From contig NZ_AP031498.1 of NCBI RefSeq assembly GCF_042854845.1, forward strand, positions 3,038,001 through 3,102,000: a stretch of DNA of 64,000 bases. Direction: 5' to 3'. This document shows positions 59,440 through 64,000 of this stretch, piece by piece. How positions within the stretch are numbered: the first letter of the stretch is position 1; every line of letters starts with the position of its first letter. A program made the translations under genes and the position numbers. Under the pieces are notes generated by a model. That model was not told where the DNA came from and searched no databases. It saw only the letters and a list, made by a program, of their open reading frames with translations. The DNA comes from Maricurvus nonylphenolicus. Its GTDB lineage: Bacteria; Pseudomonadota; Gammaproteobacteria; Pseudomonadales; Cellvibrionaceae.

Positions 59440-60639
59440 CTACTCCCCTTCTACCCCCTTAATCGTCTTGACGGTGCCCCAGCTTTTGCAGCTTGGGCAT
59501 AACCAGTGGAGCTGATGACCAGAAAAGCCGCACTTTGTACACCGGTAGCCAGGCTTGGCTTCATTGAGCTTATTTATGAGCGATAGCGTCAACTGCAGAC
59601 TTTCGGAAGCCGTACCCGACTCCTGCTGAGCTTTATATTTAAGCAGGTGCCCGAGGCCTGGCAATGATGGCCGACTATTTAAACGTTGAGCCATATAGCC
59701 GGTGGCAGACTCCCCGCCTTCTTCCACTGCCAGCAGGTCAGATAACGCCAAAGCAACTGATGTCCCCTGGTAGCCCTGCTGCAACTCAAGCAGATAACGC
59801 TTCAATGAATCCTGACGCCCCTGCTGGGTATAGGCCTGCACCAATAGAGGTAAAGCTTGAGGAATATAATCCGGATTTTGCTGAGGCACCTGCTTGAGCG
59901 CCCGAATCGCGTCCCGAACACTCCCCTGCTGTAACTCTAACTCACCTAACAGTAAGTTCGCACGTATAGCTCCCCTATCGACATTTAAAGCCGCTTTAAG
60001 ATGACGGCGGGCCGCCAAATAATCCCCACGCTGAACGGCCTGCTCAGCCACTTCACAATAAAAATGCCCCTGAGCCACACGCCACTCCTCAGGCAAGCGG
60101 CCAAACCGACGCCCAGCTAACTGATTGACCGCTTCAATGGCTCGTAGCCACTCTTTTTCATCACGGTAGATTTCAATTAGATGACGCAAGCAAGCTGTAC
60201 GGATATCGGCAGCGGCAACAGGCACCATCTCCTGCAGCAATGTTTCAGCGCGATCCAGCAAGCCGGACTTAATATAGTCACGGGCCAATTCAAGCTGGAC
60301 CTGCTGGGCGTGGTAATCAGGTAGCCCAGGCCGGGCCAGGAGGTTTTGGTGAATTTTGATGGCGCGGCCGACCTCACCACGCTTGCGCAGGAGATTACCT
60401 AAAGCAAGATGAGTTTCCAGCGTTTCAGAATTAACCTCCAAGGCATCAATAAAAGTATCAATGGCAGCATCTGGCTGTTCATTAAGGAGGTAATTCAGGC
60501 CTTTTATATAGTGAGGCTCGAGATGAGAAGGCTCTTCAATATCAAGTTTACGGGAGGCTCGGCGCCCCAACCAATAGCCGATCGCAATAGCCATAAAAAT
60601 GACTACCAGCATACCGACATCCCATCCCGTATTGAGCAT
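59440..60639 (-). CDS. lapB: Lipopolysaccharide assembly protein B
   Basis: The protein is 399 aa. An N-terminal membrane helix (about 7-26) is followed by tetratricopeptide repeats through residues 40-310, and a C-terminal rubredoxin-like zinc ribbon has YRCTKCGFSGHQLHWLCPSC. In known systems it recruits FtsH to LpxC and coordinates LPS synthesis at the inner membrane. It starts one base after lapA, so the two are coupled. Confidence 0.95.
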   Translation of the reverse strand: MLNTGWDVGMLVVIFMAIAIGYWLGRRASRKLDIEEPSHLEPHYIKGLNYLLNEQPDAAIDTFIDALEVNSETLETHLALGNLLRKRGEVGRAIKIHQNLLARPGLPDYHAQQVQLELARDYIKSGLLDRAETLLQEMVPVAAADIRTACLRHLIEIYRDEKEWLRAIEAVNQLAGRRFGRLPEEWRVAQGHFYCEVAEQAVQRGDYLAARRHLKAALNVDRGAIRANLLLGELELQQGSVRDAIRALKQVPQQNPDYIPQALPLLVQAYTQQGRQDSLKRYLLELQQGYQGTSVALALSDLLAVEEGGESATGYMAQRLNSRPSLPGLGHLLKYKAQQESGTASESLQLTLSLINKLNEAKPGYRCTKCGFSGHQLHWLCPSCKSWGTVKTIKGVEGE

Positions 60640-60640
60640 T

Positions 60641-60943
60641 TTAATCCTTTAAAGCAGCCGTTCTTAGTTTGGTTAATTCTGCATCGCGGCGTTTGAGCTT
60701 GCGCTTTAACGACAGGTTCTCATTCGTTAATCGCAGTATAGGGGTAAGACTGGCGAAAAACCCCAAAACACCACCTAACAGCAACGTCAAACAGACGATT
60801 ACACCTAACGATGAAGCAGGCAATACAAAACCAAACAGTGTCAGATTTACATCTTGGGTGTTTTCTGTGTTAAACCAATAGCCTACAGCCATAGTGGCTA
60901 AGATCAACACTACCCAGAACACTCGCTTAAGCCACACAATCAT
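60641..60943 (-). CDS. lapA: Lipopolysaccharide assembly protein A
   Basis: The protein is 100 aa. Two hydrophobic segments (about 6-23 and 40-65) are followed by a coiled-coil tail, NENLSLKRKLKRRDAELTKL, the DUF1049/LapA pattern. It is a partner of LapB at the inner membrane. It lies 50 bases after cmk. Confidence 0.92.
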   Translation of the reverse strand: MIVWLKRVFWVVLILATMAVGYWFNTENTQDVNLTLFGFVLPASSLGVIVCLTLLLGGVLGFFASLTPILRLTNENLSLKRKLKRRDAELTKLRTAALKD

Positions 60944-60993
60944 ACTTTATTCCCTTGGCCACCTTTGTTTAGCACGATTATAGAAACCCACCT

Positions 60994-61668
60994 TCAGGTT
61001 AAGGCGAGTTTTTGCTGAACAACATTTAGCACTTCTTCAAGCACACCTTCGATAGAAAGACTTGTACTGTCCAACTCTAAAGCATCCGCCGCAGGCACCA
61101 ATGGAGACTCCTTTCGTTCTCGATCCCGCTTATCACGCAACTCGATATCAGCCAAAATCGTTGCCATATCAGCAGTTTCACCCTTTTCTTCCAGTTGCAA
61201 AACTCGACGCTTTGCTCGCTCTTCTGCGCTAGCGGTAAGGAAGATTTTTACGGGCGCATCAGGAAATACGGTAGTCCCCATATCCCGGCCATCAGCGACT
61301 AATCCCGGCAATTTGGCAAACTGACGCTGGCAAGCCAACAACCCCGATCGAACCTGCGGATAGGCCGCCACCTGAGAGGCATCCATACCCACTTGCTCCT
61401 GACGAATAGCCTGACTGACATCTTTACCTTCCAGCAAGATGGCAACACCTGTATCGGTCACATTAAACTCTACCGCCAGATTTTCAGCAATTTTCCCCAT
61501 AACGTCTGGGTCAGCCAAATCAGCTCCTTTCAGCTGACCCGCCAATGCGGTTAAGCGGTATAGAGCCCCACTATCCAACAAACTATAACCCAGCTTTTTA
61601 GCCAACAATTGGCAGATGGTGCCCTTACCGGCACCGGATGGTCCATCAATGGTGATTACGGGGATCAT
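60994..61668 (-). CDS. cmk: Cytidylate kinase
   Basis: The protein is 224 aa. P-loop GPSGAGKGT, SGALYRLTAL, VADGRDMGTTVFPDAPVKIFLTASAEERAKRR and LRDKRDRERKESPL are family motifs. It phosphorylates CMP and dCMP. Normally it lies directly before rpsA; here lapA, lapB and manC lie between them. Confidence 0.97.
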   Translation of the reverse strand: MIPVITIDGPSGAGKGTICQLLAKKLGYSLLDSGALYRLTALAGQLKGADLADPDVMGKIAENLAVEFNVTDTGVAILLEGKDVSQAIRQEQVGMDASQVAAYPQVRSGLLACQRQFAKLPGLVADGRDMGTTVFPDAPVKIFLTASAEERAKRRVLQLEEKGETADMATILADIELRDKRDRERKESPLVPAADALELDSTSLSIEGVLEEVLNVVQQKLALT

Positions 61669-61721
61669 TCAGCGTCCAACGTCTTAATATAATTATTATT
61701 GAGCAGAAAAAGTCATTTCTC

Positions 61722-62432
61722 TTATGCAATCGATGCTGCAATAGCCTTGCATGCAGCAATAGGATCATCAGCCTTGGTAATCGGCCGCCCTATCACAAGG
61801 TAATGACTACCCAATTCGATAGCATCTTTGGGTGTAACAATACGACGCTGATCATCGGCTTCAGCATCGACTGGGCGAATACCTGGGGTGACCAGACAAA
61901 AATCACCGCCCAACTCCGCATTCAGCATCTCAGCCTCTTGAGCAGAACAAACAACACCATCCAAGCCTGCCTTTTGCGTCAGCTTGGCCAACGCCAAGAC
62001 CTGCTCACGCGGCTCACGATTCAGGCCAATACCCTGTAAATCTTCAGACTCCATACTGGTTAAAACCGTTACAGCAATCAGTAAGGGTTTGCGCCCTTCT
62101 ACCTGCTCCAACGCCTCACGAGCTGCAATCATCATGCGCTCGCCACCACTGGCATGAACATTCACCATCCATACACCCAGATCGGCAGCCGCTTTTACCG
62201 CTTTCGCCACCGTATTCGGGATATCGTGAAATTTCAGATCCAGGAAAATATCAAAGCCTTTGGCCTGTAAAGCCTTTACAACCTCTGGTCCACAGGAGGT
62301 AAAGAGCTCTTTTCCTACCTTTAAACGACACAGAGATGGATCCAGGCGATCAGCCAAAGCCAGGCAATCGTTGGCATTATCAAAATCCAGGGCAACCACA
62401 ATACGTGGAGAATCAGGCATAGGTGCAACCAT
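61722..62432 (-). CDS. pyrF: Orotidine-5'-phosphate decarboxylase
   Basis: The protein is 236 aa from the ATG at 62432, or 232 from the ATG at 62420; neither has a strong SD. IVVALDFDNAND starts the barrel. FLDLKFHDIPNTVAKA carries the catalytic Lys-Asp array, MVNVHASGGERMM follows, and ITPGIRP/YLVIGRPIT closes the phosphate site. It catalyses the last step of UMP synthesis. The lapA-lapB-pyrF neighbourhood is known in Enterobacteria; here cmk is inserted in the order. Confidence 0.97.
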   Translation of the reverse strand: MVAPMPDSPRIVVALDFDNANDCLALADRLDPSLCRLKVGKELFTSCGPEVVKALQAKGFDIFLDLKFHDIPNTVAKAVKAAADLGVWMVNVHASGGERMMIAAREALEQVEGRKPLLIAVTVLTSMESEDLQGIGLNREPREQVLALAKLTQKAGLDGVVCSAQEAEMLNAELGGDFCLVTPGIRPVDAEADDQRRIVTPKDAIELGSHYLVIGRPITKADDPIAACKAIAASIA

Positions 62433-62593
62433 CTACTAACAACATGAACAATAAACAGCCAATCAGGGCCGCTATAATGAACGCTATTGTACCTGTAGAG
62501 GGGTTGAGGAGCTAGCTAGGCTAGATGATGAAGAGAAAGAATGGAACGAAAGCCGGGCCCCTGCCAGAGCAGGGACTCGCTAATTACAAGGTG

Positions 62594-62902
62594 CTATTTC
62601 AGCGAAATACGACCATCATTTTTGGCAAGCGTCGCCTCACCAATACCTTTAATTTCTGTCAACTGCTCTAACGACGTAAACTTTCCATGTTTTTCACGCC
62701 AGGCAACAATGGCCTGAGCCTTCTTCAAGCCAATACCCTTAAGGATTTCTGCAATAACTTCTGCATCAGCACTGTTGATATTAACGGTCATCACCTGAGG
62801 GGAAGCATCAACCCCCTGCCCTTCTGCAGCGACAACCAGACCAGAAAAAGACAGCACCACAACAGTAACAGCAGCAACTAATAAACGATAAAAAGATTTC
62901 AT
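62594..62902 (-). CDS. ComEA-like helix-hairpin-helix protein
   Basis: The protein is 102 aa. A signal peptide (about 1-26, cut near VVAAEG) is followed by a short linker and a double helix-hairpin-helix: VNINSADAEVIAEILKGIGLKKAQAIVAWREK and LTEIKGIGEATLAKN. This family binds DNA in the periplasm and serves DNA uptake in naturally competent bacteria. Such small versions are widespread and their uptake role is not always proven. Confidence 0.92.
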   Translation of the reverse strand: MKSFYRLLVAAVTVVVLSFSGLVVAAEGQGVDASPQVMTVNINSADAEVIAEILKGIGLKKAQAIVAWREKHGKFTSLEQLTEIKGIGEATLAKNDGRISLK

Positions 62903-63047
62903 AACAACACTCCCTGTTTTGAGTAGAAATAGAGACCAAGCCTTTAAGGCTTAACGGAGAGTATCAGTAAAACCTGCGAAATTAATTCCGAAAAAAGGAT
63001 GATTTATCTAATAAAAAATACTGAGACCGACACTGAACACAGAAACA

Positions 63048-63075
63048 AAAACGGGGCTCAATTGAGCCCCGTTTT
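63048..63075. terminator. Intrinsic terminator of cysN
   Basis: A perfect 14-bp palindrome, AAAACGGGGCTCAA with its complement, flanked by A and T runs. It lies 17 bases after the cysN stop on the minus strand and could act in both directions. Confidence 0.88.
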
Positions 63076-63091
63076 CACAACCACCAAGCAA

Positions 63092-64000
63092 TTACTTCTT
63101 ACTTAATAGCTCTTTTAGATCAACAGCTCCCCAGTGCGGGAAATGCTTGCGAACCAGCGCATTTAGCTCCAGCTCGAAGTCACTGATCTTATTGACATCA
63201 ACATCGCCACCAGCAACCTCAACACTATCCAGTGCAGCTTCAACCATACCAGCACCAACAGTAATATTGGTCAGCCGGTCGATCACAATAAAGGCACCAG
63301 AAGCACGGTTTTGCTGGTATGGATCAACCGCAACAGGCTGTTCCAGACTAATATCCAGTAAACCGATATCGTTCAGTTCCAGCTTGTCAGCACTGTGATG
63401 CTCCTGGGTATTTACATCGATACGATGATCAATAGCAGACACCTCACCAGCGGTCATCTTGCTAGCAAACTTAAACTGGTACTGACGGCCAGGCTGCATG
63501 GCAGACTCAGACATCCACACCAGGTGAGCCTTTAAGTGATTGGTTAAAGCAACTTCATCGTCAGCCTTAACAATCATATCACCGCGGGAGATATCGATTT
63601 CATCTTCCAGCGTCAGGGTTACCGCCTGGTCAGCAAAGGCTTCTTGCAGGTCACCATCGTAAGTCACGATGGATTTAACCTTGCTGGTTTTCCCTGATGG
63701 CAACGCTTTAACTTCGTCACCAACGTTAACAATTCCTGAGGCAACAGTGCCACAGAAACCACGGAAATCCAGGTTAGGACGGTTGACGTATTGAACCGGC
63801 AGACGGAAGTCTTCCAGATTCTTGTCGCCGGCAATCTCTACGGTTTCCAGAATATTCATCAGCGTACCGCCGTCGTACCAAGGCGTTTTTTCGCTCTTGT
63901 TTACAACGTTGTCACCTTCCAGCGCGGACATAGGTACAAAGTGGATGTCAGTCATATTCAAGCTCTTGGCGAACTCAATGTAATCCGCTTTGATCTTGTC
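63092..64000 (-). CDS. cysN: Sulfate adenylyltransferase subunit 1, 3' part (cut by window edge)
   Basis: The frame is open through base 64000, so the start lies outside the window. The visible part contains FVPMSALEGDNVV (end of the GTPase domain), then beta-barrel domain 2 with PVQYVNRPNLDFRGFCGTVASG and EDEIDISRGDMIVKADD, and domain 3 ending in RKHFPHWGAVDLKEL. With CysD it activates sulfate to APS, driven by GTP hydrolysis. Internal TTG and ATG codons near 63961 are not the start. Whether a CysC kinase is fused cannot occur at this end, because the protein stops at the usual CysN C terminus. Confidence 0.95.
   Translation of the reverse strand, partial: DKIKADYIEFAKSLNMTDIHFVPMSALEGDNVVNKSEKTPWYDGGTLMNILETVEIAGDKNLEDFRLPVQYVNRPNLDFRGFCGTVASGIVNVGDEVKALPSGKTSKVKSIVTYDGDLQEAFADQAVTLTLEDEIDISRGDMIVKADDEVALTNHLKAHLVWMSESAMQPGRQYQFKFASKMTAGEVSAIDHRIDVNTQEHHSADKLELNDIGLLDISLEQPVAVDPYQQNRASGAFIVIDRLTNITVGAGMVEAALDSVEVAGGDVDVNKISDFELELNALVRKHFPHWGAVDLKELLSKK

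Overview
The window looks like chromosome of a gammaproteobacterium, probably a marine, Pseudomonas-related or Cellvibrionales-type lineage. Two things point there. The core blocks thrS-infC-rpmI-rplT-pheS-pheT-ihfA-merR, purE-purK, cmk, lapA-lapB, pyrF and rpsA/ihfB are typical of that class. A large surface-polysaccharide locus also lies between ihfB and a wbpM-like gene next to tRNA-Asn, which is the known position of the O-antigen locus in Pseudomonas aeruginosa. The genus cannot be fixed from sequence alone. No transposase, phage gene, CRISPR array or rRNA is visible.

Layout. 1-6.3 kb: a small catabolic/detoxification set with a flavin monooxygenase (cut by the window edge), an alpha/beta hydrolase and an acyl-CoA ligase on the plus strand, and a DJ-1/PfpI protein and a GST-like protein on the minus strand. 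6.7-10 kb: tRNA-Pro, a small unknown gene, an SDR oxidoreductase, and a cysteine synthase fused to a glutaredoxin. 10.1-18 kb: the translation/IHF operon on the minus strand, where infC probably starts at a non-AUG codon. 18.2-20.1 kb: purE, purK and tRNA-Val. 20.2-55 kb: the polysaccharide locus, visibly more AT-rich than its flanks. 55-64 kb: ihfB, a candidate Csr/Rsm-type small RNA, rpsA, manC, lapB, lapA, cmk, pyrF, a ComEA-like protein and the 3' part of cysN.

The polysaccharide locus supplies a chain-length regulator (wzz), GDP-mannose (manC), GDP-fucose (gmd, fcl) with a GDP-mannose hydrolase, UDP-GalNAcA (wbpP, wbpO), and a likely bacillosamine-type set (PglF/E/D/C-like). It also holds a WbpV/WreQ-like reductase next to a second initiating sugar transferase. 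Tailoring enzymes are a carbamoyltransferase, an AsnB-like amidotransferase, a class-II glutaminase/WbpG-like fusion, three methyltransferases and two acyltransferases. There are several glycosyltransferases, three flippases and one or two polymerase-like membrane proteins. This much duplication suggests either a locus assembled from more than one polysaccharide system or one that builds two glycans. The single 4,6-dehydratase gene that should feed both initiating branches carries a one-base frameshift.

The most interesting signals are: (1) in the ihfB-rpsA gap, five A(N)GGA motifs, three of them in small hairpin loops, followed by an intrinsic terminator and preceded by a GacA-box-like palindrome; (2) four CACGA pentanucleotide copies over the start codon of a methyltransferase; (3) the frameshifted wbpM homologue; (4) the fused class-II glutaminase/N-acetyl-sugar amidotransferase; and (5) the cysteine synthase-glutaredoxin fusion.
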